64,000 nucleotides of DNA from Goleter apudmare HA4340-LM2 (GTDB lineage Bacteria > Cyanobacteriota > Cyanobacteriia > Cyanobacteriales > Nostocaceae): contig JAHHHF010000070.1 of NCBI GenBank assembly GCA_019359495.1, forward strand, positions 186,001 to 250,000, read 5' to 3'. The first letter of the stretch is position 1. Each line of letters starts with the position of its first letter. The translations under genes and the position numbers were made by a program. Positions 37,185 through 46,262 of the stretch are shown here, piece by piece. The notes beneath the pieces are model-generated. The model was not told the origin of the DNA, ran no database searches, and worked only from the letters and a program-made list of their open reading frames with translations.

Positions 37185-38108
37185 TCAATCCACTGCATCT
37201 AAAGACAAAACATCGTGAAAATGCTTATAGTCAATGTAGCGATGCCCATCGGGTGTGTGGTGGATGATATCGACAAAGCGATAATTCCACAAGACTTCAG
37301 TAGCGCTGTAGTGATGACGCGCATGTACTACCTGAGCAACTGTTTCATCAATACCACTCACGGAAACTACAAGAGTAGCATTTGTCTGTAGTAATGACTC
37401 TGCCGACATTCCATAGAGAGGACTAGACTGATCAATCACATGCATTGCTACCCAGGTTAAGGTGAAGCTAGGTGACTGATTCCTGATCAGCTTGATATCG
37501 TGGAATCTACGCATGGCTTGACCTTCCGCAGTTACTTCATCTCGCAACAGATACACTCGCATCTGTGCTTCTAAAATCAAGTTACGGCGTTGATTGGCAG
37601 TGCGAAACATCAGTGTTGCTATTCCCTCATGAGGTGTAATAACTGCAACACGGCTAAACATGATCCTAGCAGTTGGTCGAGAAAATCTGGCAAATGCTAG
37701 CCCTGTCATCACAGCAATTCCCATCAACCCAACCATCGCCTCAATAGTGACAATTATATTGGCATAAGTTGTTTTGGGGTACATAGCACCATAGCCGATG
37801 GATGCTAAGGTTTGCACACTGAAAAAGAAAAAATCCAGAAAAGAGCCTGGTCTGGCGTTTTCAACACAATCACCTCCTAGCAAGTAAGCCAAGGCAAATA
37901 TAGTATTAATAGCTACATATACAGTAGCAATCATGACGGCAAAGCCAGTCCAGGGTATTGTGAGTAGTAAATGGTAGGGGTCACGCCAGTAGGAGTACCA
38001 CGCACCCAGACCGACAATCTCAAATTGTCCATCCCGGATTTTGATATGAACTCGCGGCTGTAATCGCTGTCTTTGCTTTTTTGAAAGTTTTGTCAGTCGA
38101 AATCTCAT
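37185..38108 (-). CDS. Prokaryotic inward-rectifier-type K+ channel (KirBac family)
   Basis: The 307-residue protein has a slide-helix region (YWRDPYHLLLTIPW, about residues 40-53), two membrane helices (about 50-77 and 115-142) with a pore helix and filter SIGYG at residues 103-107 between them, and a large beta-rich C-terminal domain (about 150-300) with RTANQRRNLILEAQMRVYL, as in Kir channels. It should conduct K+ across the plasma membrane with gating by the cytoplasmic domain. The filter starts with Ser where many channels have Thr. The gene faces a terminator at 38233-38268. Confidence 0.9.
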   Translation of the reverse strand: MRFRLTKLSKKQRQRLQPRVHIKIRDGQFEIVGLGAWYSYWRDPYHLLLTIPWTGFAVMIATVYVAINTIFALAYLLGGDCVENARPGSFLDFFFFSVQTLASIGYGAMYPKTTYANIIVTIEAMVGLMGIAVMTGLAFARFSRPTARIMFSRVAVITPHEGIATLMFRTANQRRNLILEAQMRVYLLRDEVTAEGQAMRRFHDIKLIRNQSPSFTLTWVAMHVIDQSSPLYGMSAESLLQTNATLVVSVSGIDETVAQVVHARHHYSATEVLWNYRFVDIIHHTPDGHRYIDYKHFHDVLSLDAVD

Positions 38109-38232
38109 CGGGAGTAGCTAAAAAAAGGGAGTGGAGTGTTCAGTGATGTTAACAATGACACTACTAACTTACTGTGAAATGCGTAAGGTCAGGTAAAGAA
38201 AATCTGCATTGCTAAATTTTAGTGCAATACCA

Positions 38233-38268
38233 AGATCCCCGACTTCTTTGAGGAAAAGTCGGGGATCT
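38233..38268. terminator. Hairpin AGATCCCCGACTT/AAGTCGGGGATCT
   Basis: A perfect 13-bp stem with a 10-base loop follows the DUF2382 gene ending at 38295, on the side of the Kir gene. It is probably the terminator of the DUF2382 transcript, although a long T-tract is missing. Similar GTCGGG hairpins occur at 31858 and 32379. Confidence 0.65.
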
Positions 38269-38294
38269 AGTGGCTCTGGGATTCAGAATAATCA

Positions 38295-38858
38295 TCACGT
38301 TGGTTTTTGACCTTTAGAGCAACGGTCAAACCACTCCTGGTATTTCTGCTGACGTTGCTGATCTTCCACAAAAATCGTCACTTGTACCTGACTACAACCG
38401 TGATTTTTTTCCAGAGCGATCGCATTTAATAATAAACTAGCAATTTTGGGTGAGCTAAATTCACCACTCACAGTCAAGCGACCATCTAAACTGAGAAATT
38501 CTGGTCTTTCTCCTTGCATCAATTCAATCCCAGAAATTTCTTCTGAGCCTAAATCAATTTCTGCTAATTGTTTGTTTTCTGGACTAACTTGTTCGACAAT
38601 CAATTTTTCACGCCGGACGGGAACTTCGACTATCAGGGTTTCGATGACTTTGCGAACAATCACATCCCCCAATTTCTGCTGATTACTCTTAACTACTAAT
38701 CGTTCTTCCAGTAATTTAATAATTCTGTCTTCTTCGGATTCCTCTAGATTCCTGACCTCTGTAGAGGTATTGATGATTTGACTATTAATTGTTTGCTCAG
38801 TGGAATGTGGTGATATTGTCTGTCCGCCTGGGTTTGCTGTTTTTAAATCTTCAGGCAT
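38295..38858 (-). CDS. DUF2382-like protein (187 aa)
   Basis: The protein lacks the PRC-barrel domain of its two upstream neighbours but contains a DUF2382-like core at about residues 45-105: IIKLLEERLVVKSNQQKLGD, then VPVRREKLIVEQVSPENKQL, the same pattern as LYEERLIASKRRQKTGEVAV in the neighbours. It ends with a separate domain (about residues 125-180) that looks like an alpha/beta fold. DUF2382/YsnF-type proteins are linked to stress in other bacteria. It is third in a row of three related minus-strand genes. Confidence 0.75.
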   Translation of the reverse strand: MPEDLKTANPGGQTISPHSTEQTINSQIINTSTEVRNLEESEEDRIIKLLEERLVVKSNQQKLGDVIVRKVIETLIVEVPVRREKLIVEQVSPENKQLAEIDLGSEEISGIELMQGERPEFLSLDGRLTVSGEFSSPKIASLLLNAIALEKNHGCSQVQVTIFVEDQQRQQKYQEWFDRCSKGQKPT

Positions 38859-38986
38859 AAACTTTATTTATTCACAAGCTGGTTAGATTATTTCTGGTAT
38901 TGAAAGATTACAGGTAAAGCTTAAATCAAAGCACTACCTGTAATATGTTTAATTAGTTATTAGATCACAACTAATAACTATCAGAA

Positions 38987-39889
38987 TTAGCGCTCTTCAA
39001 TTGGGAGATTAGGAGCATTAACATGTAACTCTTCACGACGCACAGTTGCTTGCGCCTCAGATGTATCTTGTTCCACAACTTTTTTAACTCTGACTTCTTC
39101 GCGCACAAATGCTTCCTTGTGAATCTCAGGAGTTTCTTCGTGGATTTCTAAACGAGCAACTTCACCTTCACGGAAGTCAGCTTCGCCAGGCGCAACTGCC
39201 CGGCCTGCGTCTGTTGGCGTTACACGTTCAATGACGACGCGCTCTCTTTCTATGGGTACTGCAACTCGCGCAGTATCAGTTTCGATATGTTTACCAACTG
39301 CTACTTCTCCTGTTTTCTGACGGCGTTTACTAGCTATCAACCGTTCTTCATACAATCTGAGAGTTTGATGATTTTGCTCATTCAACCCAAACAAAGCAGG
39401 CTCATGTTCGTAATTGTAGGTATCACGGGTGTAAGCAGGTGCAGTAGCAGGCTGATAACTTCTATCCATTACTCGTGATTGTTCCACTGGTGTTGGCGAT
39501 TCCACCGATGCTGATGATTCTACACGCTGAGTGCCACTGCGATAAACTCCACGCACTCTCTCTTCGTAGTCATAATCAACAGTTGAGTGTTCGTCGAACT
39601 CAGGTAAATTTTCTGCTTGCTCCCTAGTCATACCAATGGTATAAACGCGATCGCTATTATAGTCAATGCGGGCGCGACCAATTGGTAACAATACTTTTTT
39701 ACCAAAAATCCAGAAACCCAAATCAACTACTAAATAGCGAAAATGACCTTCTTCATCAACTAAAGCATCATGGACTGAACCAATCTTTTCGTTACTTCCT
39801 TCTGTGTAGACACCAAGTCCCTTAATGTCTTTATCGTCAAAAGTCTTCCGGTAGTCGGGATCAAAATCTTCCAGTTTGTAAAGAGCCAT
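38987..39889 (-). CDS. PRC-barrel and DUF2382 domain protein, copy 1
   Basis: The 300-residue protein has an N-terminal PRC-barrel domain (about residues 1-90, YKLEDFDPDYRKTFDDKDIK, then LVDEEGHFRYLVVDLGFW) and a C-terminal DUF2382 domain (about residues 180-295, LYEERLIASKRRQKTGEVAV and HKEAFVREEVRVKKVVEQD). It has no signal peptide. The two domains are joined by a variable Ser/Pro/Thr linker. The family is associated with stress response in cyanobacteria and Deinococcus; molecular function is unknown. A close paralogue begins about 490 bases upstream. Confidence 0.85.
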   Translation of the reverse strand: MALYKLEDFDPDYRKTFDDKDIKGLGVYTEGSNEKIGSVHDALVDEEGHFRYLVVDLGFWIFGKKVLLPIGRARIDYNSDRVYTIGMTREQAENLPEFDEHSTVDYDYEERVRGVYRSGTQRVESSASVESPTPVEQSRVMDRSYQPATAPAYTRDTYNYEHEPALFGLNEQNHQTLRLYEERLIASKRRQKTGEVAVGKHIETDTARVAVPIERERVVIERVTPTDAGRAVAPGEADFREGEVARLEIHEETPEIHKEAFVREEVRVKKVVEQDTSEAQATVRREELHVNAPNLPIEER

Positions 39890-40374
39890 TATATTTTTAC
39901 CTCAAACCTTTCCTGCTATCTTCTAATTACTTAATTACTAACCTAGAGAATTTATGTGCTTTTCCACATCTTTCTACCGACTGAATTAACTGACTCAGTT
40001 AATCATCATCAGAAGTAGGTATTTTTTAACAGGCAATAAAATTAAAACTTATAGACATCCTCTAGAATTGGTAAAAATAGCAAATTTAGATGCCTGATTG
40101 CTTCCAGTATTCGGGCATCTAAACAAGAGTTATTAAGTGAGAGTTCGTATCATAAGTAGGTGAATGGAAGAATTTATCGTTGGGATAAGGCAGGAGGGAA
40201 GAGGGTTTTAGCCTCATTTGTTTTTCTTTACATAGTTGGGTTGATTTATGCCTACCTACTTATAAGACTCCTATTTGATTTAAAAAATCAGTTCATCTAA
40301 CTTGAATAGTTTTCTGAACTGTGGGAAATTGTTGCTTAAGTTGAGCAAATCTATATATCTTTCATCACAGCTAA
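39890..40374. other. Spacer between the two PRC-barrel/DUF2382 genes
   Basis: Noncoding sequence holding the MITE-like element copy B at 40152-40263. Outside that element it is AT-rich, and no other feature was seen. Confidence 0.6.
40152..40263. mobile_element. MITE-like 112-bp element, copy B
   Basis: Bounded by perfect 10-bp inverted repeats ATAAGTAGGT/ACCTACTTAT, the interior matches 18921-19043 in the same orientation apart from an indel of one GGCAGGA unit and a few substitutions. It has no coding capacity. It lies between paralogous genes, so it was probably inserted after their duplication or is a passive intergenic repeat. Confidence 0.75.
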
Positions 40375-41217
40375 TTAAACACTTCCAGGTCTATTTTCAG
40401 TAGAATCATCCACGCGCAAATCACCCGCCGTATTAATATCTAACTCTTCTCGACGAATAGTGTCTTGAGCTTCTACATTTTTTCGATCTACGACTTTTTT
40501 AACTCGCACTTCTTCTCGGACAAACGTTTCCTTGTGTATCTGAGGTTTTTCTTCATATACTTCTATGCGCGCTACTTCCCCCTCGTGAAACTTCACTTCC
40601 TGGGGATCTATGATTGTTCCTGATGCTGTGGGAGGAACTCGCTCAATTACCACACGCTCTTTTTGAATGGGAACTGTCACGCGTGCAGTCTGTGTTTCAA
40701 TATGCTTACCGAGTGCTACTTCTCCACTTTTAATCCGGCTCTTGCTGGCGATCAAGCGTTCTTCATACAGTCTAAAGTTTTGATGATATTGGTCATTCAG
40801 TTGGTAGAAAGCAGGTTCTTGTTGGTAGGAATATGTCTGACCATCATATTCCACATTGCTAGTAGCAGGGCGATAGACGCTACGCACTCTTTCTTCAAAA
40901 TCTTCGTTAACGACGATATCTTCCCTGTACTCAGGTAAGCGTTCTACTTGCTCTCTGCCGAGGCCATCGACGTAGACAGTTTTGGCACGATAATTAATGC
41001 GAGATAGACCAATTGGTAGTAAGATTTTTTTACTGACGGAATCAAAACTAGTATCAACTACAAGATATCTAAAACGTCCATTTTGGTCAACTAAAGCATC
41101 AGCAATTGCGCCAACCCTCACGCCTCCTTCGGTATAAAGACCTAATCCTTTAACATCATCACCATCAAAGGTTTGTCGATAGTTTTGGTCAAAATCTTCC
41201 AGTTTATAGAGAGGCAT
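40375..41217 (-). CDS. PRC-barrel and DUF2382 domain protein, copy 2
   Basis: A 280-residue paralogue of the protein at 38987-39889, with the same order: PRC-barrel (about residues 1-90, YKLEDFDQNYRQTFDGDDVK) and DUF2382 (about residues 160-270, LYEERLIASKSRIKSGEVAL, HKETFVREEVRVKKVVDRK). The linker is shorter and the C-terminus differs. It is the first of three minus-strand genes of this type; separate spacers suggest separate promoters. Function is unknown, likely stress-related by family. Confidence 0.85.
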   Translation of the reverse strand: MPLYKLEDFDQNYRQTFDGDDVKGLGLYTEGGVRVGAIADALVDQNGRFRYLVVDTSFDSVSKKILLPIGLSRINYRAKTVYVDGLGREQVERLPEYREDIVVNEDFEERVRSVYRPATSNVEYDGQTYSYQQEPAFYQLNDQYHQNFRLYEERLIASKSRIKSGEVALGKHIETQTARVTVPIQKERVVIERVPPTASGTIIDPQEVKFHEGEVARIEVYEEKPQIHKETFVREEVRVKKVVDRKNVEAQDTIRREELDINTAGDLRVDDSTENRPGSV

Positions 41218-41715
41218 ATACTTCTTTCCGTTGTTTGATAAATGCTCTCTATTAGAATATGTATTAGGTATTTTTTCTACCTCATGCCGACGACTGAATT
41301 CAGTTTTAATTTTCAGTTTAGCTTGACAAGATAACTCTTACTAAAGGCATAGTTGGCTGTATAAAATGGTTGTACAGAAAACGCTGCAAAACTTGCATTT
41401 AATAACTCTGAAGAAAACCGTGAAATAATTTTCCATCTCAACCTCTGGAGTACTCTCACCACACCCGCGAGGGTGGTGAGGGGGATAGGAGCAGGGTCAA
41501 GGTTTTTTGGCCTTTGGACTCTGGACAACCTCTACGAAAAAATATGACACTTGCGTAAGTCCTAACTAATTTTGAATTTTGAATTTTGAATTCTGCCTTG
41601 CGGTAGTAGTAGGATCGTTCAAGTGAATGGGTCTGCCAAAAGTAGTGATCAGCGATCGCTACTTCTGGCATCCTAAAATGAGAGCAAAAGACGATTCCTA
41701 AAATCAGCACACTCC
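41218..41715. other. Intergenic region upstream of pheT with hairpin and heptamer repeat
   Basis: No gene is supported. A hairpin at 41455-41480 has stem CTCACC/GGTGAG continued by ACCC/GGGT and a GCGA tetraloop. A heptamer tract (AATTTTG)x3 occupies 41568-41588. The pheT promoter should lie between about 41590 and 41715. Confidence 0.6.
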
Positions 41716-44151
41716 ATGCGTATTTCTCTTAATTGGCTGCGGGAACTAGTAGAGTTAAAACTGAGCCACGAAGAATTGGCAGAAACTCTGACAATGGCTG
41801 GGTTTGAAGTAGAAGATATAGAAGACCGCCGCACATGGGCAAATGGCGTTGTTGTGGGGAAAGTGCTTGAGCGTCAACCCCACCCTAATGCTGATAAATT
41901 AAGTGTTTGCCAAGTAGATGTCGGTGCAGATGAGACATTAAATATTGTCTGCGGTGCTGCTAACGTCCGGGCTGATATCTATGTACCAGTAGCCACTACA
42001 GGTACTTATTTGCCAAACATCGATTTAAAAATTAAACCTGCAAAACTGCGTGGTGTTCCTTCTCAAGGGATGATCTGTTCTTTGAAGGAACTGGGTTTAC
42101 CCACCGATGTCGATGGAATTCATATTTTTACCCCAGAAAATCTGCAATTGGGTAGCGATGTCCGCCCGTTGTTGGGTTTGGACGACGTAATTTTAGATGT
42201 GACGGCGACAGCGAATCGGGCTGATGCGTTGAGTATTGTAGGGATAGCGCGGGAAGTCGCAGCCTTGACGGGAGCAACGTTGACAATTCCTGAAGTTGGG
42301 GAAGTTGCTATTACCAACACAGGTAATAACTTCGCTTTAAAGATTGGCGATACCCAAGCTTGTCCTGCTTATATTGGCACTGTAATAGAACAAGTCAAAA
42401 TCGCTCCCTCTCCGGAATGGTTGCAACAACGCTTGCGGGCTTCTGGGGTAAGACCGATCAATAATGTCGTAGACATTACTAACTATGTGTTGTTGGAATG
42501 GGGACAGCCACTACACGCCTTTGACCGCGATCGCTTAAAATCTGTTGCCGACAACGATAAATTAACTGTCGGTGTGCGCTTCGCCAATGCTGGGGAAACC
42601 CTCAAAACCTTAGATGGACAAACTCGCACCCTAACCACTCAAAATTTATTAATTACTGCTAACGAAAAACCCGTTGCTTTGGCGGGGGTGATGGGTGGTG
42701 AAGAAACAGAAGTCCATGAGGGTACGCAAAGCTTAGTTTTAGAAGCCGCGTTGTTTGATTCTGTGGCTATTCGCCGTTCTTCCCGCAGTGTGGGGTTAAG
42801 AAGTGAAGCCTCTGGGAGATATGAACGGGGAGTAAACCGCGCTGAGTTGGAAATAGCTACTCGTCGCGCCTTATCACTGCTAAGTGAACTGGCGGAGGGA
42901 GTGATTGTCAAGCAAGAAATTGCTGATACCAGACCTGATCGATCTACCTGGACTCGTTCCATCGCCTTGCGTTTAGACCGAGTCAATCAAGTACTAGGCC
43001 CGACTGATTTAGGCGAAGAGACAGGCGAACTGCAAGCAGAAGATGTCGAACGTGTCCTAACAGCACTGGGATGTCAACTCAACCTTACAGGAGAAGGGAC
43101 TTGGACGGTTTCCGTACCCCCCTATCGCTATCGTGACTTAGAACGGGAAATTGACCTAATTGAAGAAATTGCCCGTCTCTATGGTTACGACAATTTTTGC
43201 GATACATTACCACAAAAAGCCGAAGCTGGCTATCTACCTTTAGATCAAGAACTAATTCGCAAGTTAAGAGATGTTTTCAGAGCCGAAGGCTTAACAGAAT
43301 TAATTCATTACTCCTTGGTGAAACCAGGAGAAGAAAGACAGATAGTACTATCAAACCCCTTGTTTGCAGAATATTCAGCATTGCGAACCGATTTACTCTC
43401 TGGGTTGATTGACGCTTTCCAATACAACCTAGAACAAGGAAATGGCGCCCTCAACGGCTTTGAAATGGGGCGAGTTTTCTGGCAAGACGAAGAGGGTTTA
43501 CGTGAAGCCGATGTGATCGCTGGTATTATGGGTGGCGATCGCACCGTGGGCAAATGGTCAAAAGGTGGGCGAGAACAACCCCTGACTTGGTTTGAAGCCA
43601 AAGGCATTTTAGACAGCGTCTTTCGCCAACTAAATTTACCAGTAGAATACCAACCCGATTGCCGTGATCCCCGCTTGCATCCAGGACGCACCGCCTCTTT
43701 GTGGATACGGGGTAACAGACTCGGTATCTTTGGGCAAGTTCATCCCCAACTGCGGCGCGAAAAAGGTCTACCAGATTCAGTCTACGTCTTCCAGTTAGAT
43801 ACAGATGTGCTTTTGGATGCCCTGGATCAAGATGATATCCTCACACCAGCATTCCAGCCTTATTCCACCTATCCAGCCAGTGATCGTGATATCGCCTTTT
43901 TCGCACCCGTGAAAGTTTCAGTCACCGACATCGAAAAAGCCATTAACAAAGCCGGAAAAGGTTTACTGGAATCAGTGGAATTGTTTGATGAATATCGTGG
44001 AGAAAACGTCCCAACCGGACAACGCAGTTTAGCATTTCGCTTAATCTATCGTGCCAGCGATCGCACCCTCACCGACACCGAAGTAGAACCAGTACACAAT
44101 AAAGTTCGTGAAGCTTTAGTAGAAAAATTCGGCGTTAATCTGAGAAGCTGA
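41716..44151 (+). CDS. pheT: Phenylalanyl-tRNA synthetase beta subunit
   Basis: An 811-residue protein of normal length for PheT. It starts [20 protein letters not shown], then the EMAP/tRNA-binding domain (about residues 40-150, [19 protein letters not shown]), B3/B4 editing domain (about residues 210-385), B5 domain (about 405-490), catalytic-like core and C-terminal anticodon-binding FDX-ACB domain (about 715-810, [20 protein letters not shown]). With PheS it charges tRNA-Phe. pheS is not adjacent, as is usual in cyanobacteria. Confidence 0.97.
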   Translation: MRISLNWLRELVELKLSHEELAETLTMAGFEVEDIEDRRTWANGVVVGKVLERQPHPNADKLSVCQVDVGADETLNIVCGAANVRADIYVPVATTGTYLPNIDLKIKPAKLRGVPSQGMICSLKELGLPTDVDGIHIFTPENLQLGSDVRPLLGLDDVILDVTATANRADALSIVGIAREVAALTGATLTIPEVGEVAITNTGNNFALKIGDTQACPAYIGTVIEQVKIAPSPEWLQQRLRASGVRPINNVVDITNYVLLEWGQPLHAFDRDRLKSVADNDKLTVGVRFANAGETLKTLDGQTRTLTTQNLLITANEKPVALAGVMGGEETEVHEGTQSLVLEAALFDSVAIRRSSRSVGLRSEASGRYERGVNRAELEIATRRALSLLSELAEGVIVKQEIADTRPDRSTWTRSIALRLDRVNQVLGPTDLGEETGELQAEDVERVLTALGCQLNLTGEGTWTVSVPPYRYRDLEREIDLIEEIARLYGYDNFCDTLPQKAEAGYLPLDQELIRKLRDVFRAEGLTELIHYSLVKPGEERQIVLSNPLFAEYSALRTDLLSGLIDAFQYNLEQGNGALNGFEMGRVFWQDEEGLREADVIAGIMGGDRTVGKWSKGGREQPLTWFEAKGILDSVFRQLNLPVEYQPDCRDPRLHPGRTASLWIRGNRLGIFGQVHPQLRREKGLPDSVYVFQLDTDVLLDALDQDDILTPAFQPYSTYPASDRDIAFFAPVKVSVTDIEKAINKAGKGLLESVELFDEYRGENVPTGQRSLAFRLIYRASDRTLTDTEVEPVHNKVREALVEKFGVNLRS

Positions 44152-44267
44152 TTAATAGGGAATAGGGCATTGAAATAATCACCCTTGACCTCTGACCTAG
44201 CCCTTGTAAGGTGAATACAAATTCTCAAAAACAAATTCCTCTATTACCTCCTCCCTCTGCGACCTCT

Positions 44268-44345
44268 GTCTTGAAAAGTTCTGATGCCTGTGGCAAGCCA
44301 CCCTCCGGGTGTCTACGGAGGAAGCCTCCGCTCAGACTTTTCGCT
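44268..44345. repeat. Palindromic dispersed repeat
   Basis: The segment contains CCTCCG-N8-CGGAGG (44302-44321) overlapped by CGGAG-GAAGC-CTCCG, a nested double hairpin of a kind repeated in Nostocales genomes. It lies between pheT and the YciI-like gene in a 316-base spacer with no other gene. Confidence 0.6.
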
Positions 44346-44467
44346 GCGCCTCTGCGGTTAAATAAATTACTTTTTAACCGCAGAGAAGCGGAGTCAGCAG
44401 AGAGAAAAAAAGAGATTTTTTGAGTCACCTTGAAAGAGCTTGACCCTTAACCCTTGACAAACAACAA

Positions 44468-44737
44468 ATGCCAAAATACGTATTGTGGGGAACCTACTGT
44501 GAAGACGTTCTCGAAAAACGCACCCCTTACCGCCAAGCTCATTTAGACGGATTAGCCAAACAGAAAGAATCCGGTGTCTTGATTACTATCGGCCCTACCA
44601 AGGATGTCACAAAAGTTTTTGGCATTTACGAAGCCGAAGACGAGGCTACTGTCCGCCAGTTAATCGAAAATGACCCCTACTGGCAAAATGGTATCTGGAC
44701 GGAATATTCTGTCAAAGAGTGGATTCAAGCTATTTGA
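44468..44737 (+). CDS. YciI-like (DGPF-type) protein
   Basis: The 89-residue protein has the YciI fold pattern: short ferredoxin-like alpha/beta with YVLWGTYCEDVLEKRTPYRQ, AHLDGLAKQKESGVLITIGP and the closing ENDPYWQNGIWTEYSVKEW. The conserved His of AHLDGL and Asp of NDPY are the family's likely active-site residues. Some relatives are cis-enoyl lyase- or dehydrochlorinase-like enzymes, but the reaction here is unknown. It is an isolated gene after pheT. Confidence 0.8.
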   Translation: MPKYVLWGTYCEDVLEKRTPYRQAHLDGLAKQKESGVLITIGPTKDVTKVFGIYEAEDEATVRQLIENDPYWQNGIWTEYSVKEWIQAI

Positions 44738-44778
44738 CCAGACAACAGAAGCGATTAAATCACTGCCAATCATTTTTT

Positions 44779-45021
44779 GTAGCGTGCGTTGTCGCCAAGC
44801 GCCGCACCATCCGAGATTTTCGGTGCGTTAAGACTAAGGTCCATAACGCACCCTACTGGACTGACACAACTAAAATGTTGCAATAAATTTTCTTGTGGTG
44901 CGGGCATCTTGCCCGCTAATTAGAACGGGCATCTTGCCCGTTCTACAAAAGATTGCTAATACACAAAATTAGCTTAGACACGCCACTACTGGACTGACAC
45001 AACTAAAATGTTGCAATAAAT
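44779..45021. repeat. Mosaic of short repeats: palindrome, twin hairpins and 35-bp direct repeat
   Basis: Four elements lie together. The first is an imperfect inverted repeat (GTAGCGTGCGTT at 44779 with AACGCACCCTAC at 44845). The others are hairpin GCGGGCA-TCT-TGCCCGC (44900-44916), hairpin AGAACGGGCA-TCT-TGCCCGTTCT (44922-44944) and a 35-base direct repeat starting TACTGGACTGACACAACTAA at 44854 and 44987. The direct repeats bracket the hairpins, as a tandem duplication or insertion would leave. No gene lies in 44738-45234. Confidence 0.75.
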
Positions 45022-45234
45022 CTTTTCTTCTTTCTCTGTTTCCTCTGCGCCTCTGCGGTTTATTAATGCACTATTTTAGCCTTGCTACGCCACTACCAGA
45101 TTAAAACCAATGCGGGTAAGATTTTCGGACTTGTGTGTACACCGTAGCCGTGAGTTCGGAGAGGGAAAGGTTTTGCGTAGCAAAATCAGGGTGATGTTTC
45201 TCACAGGCTGGGTAATAAATCTCAAAAGGTTAAT

Positions 45235-45429
45235 TTACCGTACAGGGGTTTTACCATTGCCATTAGTTGATTCATTTGCAATAGCAATTTCGGCGGTTTG
45301 AGTGGTGGGAACCTCTACAACTGGAGCTACTTGTGAAGTAGATTGTTTACCCCGCTTGCGATTAGAGCCACCTGCTTTTGAATACTCCATGCTGTTTTTA
45401 CCGTAGATAGCAGCAACTCCATTGAGCAT
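45235..45429 (-). CDS. Possible small basic protein (64 aa), 5' end next to a repeat
   Basis: A minus-strand frame starts MLNGVAAIYGKNSMEYSKAG and is followed by a basic stretch (GGSNRKRGKQ) and a Thr/Val/Pro-rich tail. The frame is open further to 45498, but that extension lies inside a dispersed repeat (45441-45510) and is not credible as native protein. The family is unknown. It could be a real small gene, or the 3' remnant of one whose start was displaced by the repeat. Confidence 0.35.
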   Translation of the reverse strand: MLNGVAAIYGKNSMEYSKAGGSNRKRGKQSTSQVAPVVEVPTTQTAEIAIANESTNGNGKTPVR

Positions 45430-45440
45430 CCGCTCAGAAA

Positions 45441-45510
45441 GTTTTGAGGGATTTTTGGTAGTGTGAGCGAGACGCTCACGCGGGCTACAGTCCATCATTT
45501 TTATCTTGAC
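45441..45510. repeat. Dispersed repeat pair, copy 1 (partner at 56534-56616)
   Basis: The segment starting GTTTTGAGGGATTTTTGGTA and ending CATTTTTATCTTGAC occurs again in the same orientation at 56534-56616. Both copies hold hairpin GTGAGCG/CGCTCAC, with loop AGA here and TCT there. The other copy has an additional inserted hairpin GCGGGCA/TGCCCGC. Confidence 0.85.
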
Positions 45511-45701
45511 AGACTACTACTAAAGCGATCGCAGAATATCGCCAAAATTCATCAGATTTTCTAATACTGCTTTCAGTAGATACAATTCTGTGAGTATTTA
45601 TGTAACTATGAGAATGTTTCTGAGCAAGAAAAACTTGCTGTTTGCAACCGTAACAACTGCGATTTTTCTTCAGTCGTTAGATGCTTTCAAAAGGTATTAC
45701 C

Positions 45702-46103
45702 ATGAATCTCAGCTTAAAACGCACACTTCTACCCAGCCTCATGGCTGCAAGTTTAGCTGGTGTCACCTTAGTTCCGGCAAAACCAGCTGTCGCTGATGAT
45801 CTCTTACGAGATGTAGGCATTGGAGCCGCTGCTGGTGTCGTATCAGGAGCCGTTAGGGGACGTGGTTCTTTGTTAAACAATGCTGTTAGGGGTGGTGCTG
45901 CTGGCGCTGCTGTTAACGCTGTCAATGGTACTAGAAATAGACGCAATCGAGCAAAACGTAATTTGGGTCAAGATGTTGCAGTTGGTGCAGCAGCTAGCAC
46001 AGTGACAGGCGTAATTACTGGACGTGGCAGAGATTCTGTAGGTAATGCCGTAGATGGAGCAGTTGCTGGTGCAGCCATCAACGTTTTAACCAGAAAAAAA
46101 TAA
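45702..46103 (+). CDS. Glycine-zipper exported protein
   Basis: The ATG at 45702 (133 residues, AAAGGT upstream) starts a signal peptide (NLSLKRTLLPSLMAASLAGV, cleaved after PAVA). Two glycine-zipper segments follow: DVGIGAAAGVVSGAVRGRG (about residues 38-56) and DVAVGAAASTVTGVITGRG (about 91-110), each followed by a second Ala/Gly-rich helix (AAGAAVNAVNG and AVAGAAINVLT). Internal duplication is evident. Such proteins insert in or anchor to membranes as helical oligomers. Function is unknown. A terminator lies at 46146-46173. Confidence 0.75.
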   Translation: MNLSLKRTLLPSLMAASLAGVTLVPAKPAVADDLLRDVGIGAAAGVVSGAVRGRGSLLNNAVRGGAAGAAVNAVNGTRNRRNRAKRNLGQDVAVGAAASTVTGVITGRGRDSVGNAVDGAVAGAAINVLTRKK

Positions 46104-46145
46104 TTCATAACTAGTATGCCATCACACTCAAAGTGATGTACTGCA

Positions 46146-46173
46146 AGACCCCCGATTTTTTAATTGGGGGTCT
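46146..46173 (+). terminator. Intrinsic terminator after glycine-zipper gene
   Basis: AGACCCCC and GGGGGTCT form a perfect 8-bp stem with a T-rich 12-base loop. It lies 42 bases after the stop. Confidence 0.7.
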
Positions 46174-46262
46174 AACCATGTTAAATTTCAGGAGTATATT
46201 TGTACTCAAAATTTTAGCGATCGCTTATTCTGGCTAACAGCGATCGCTTTTAAAATAGAATC

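Noticed and set aside
44211-44428. 70- and 67-codon frames on opposite strands after pheT
   Set aside because: Both are contained in a palindromic dispersed repeat and mirror each other.
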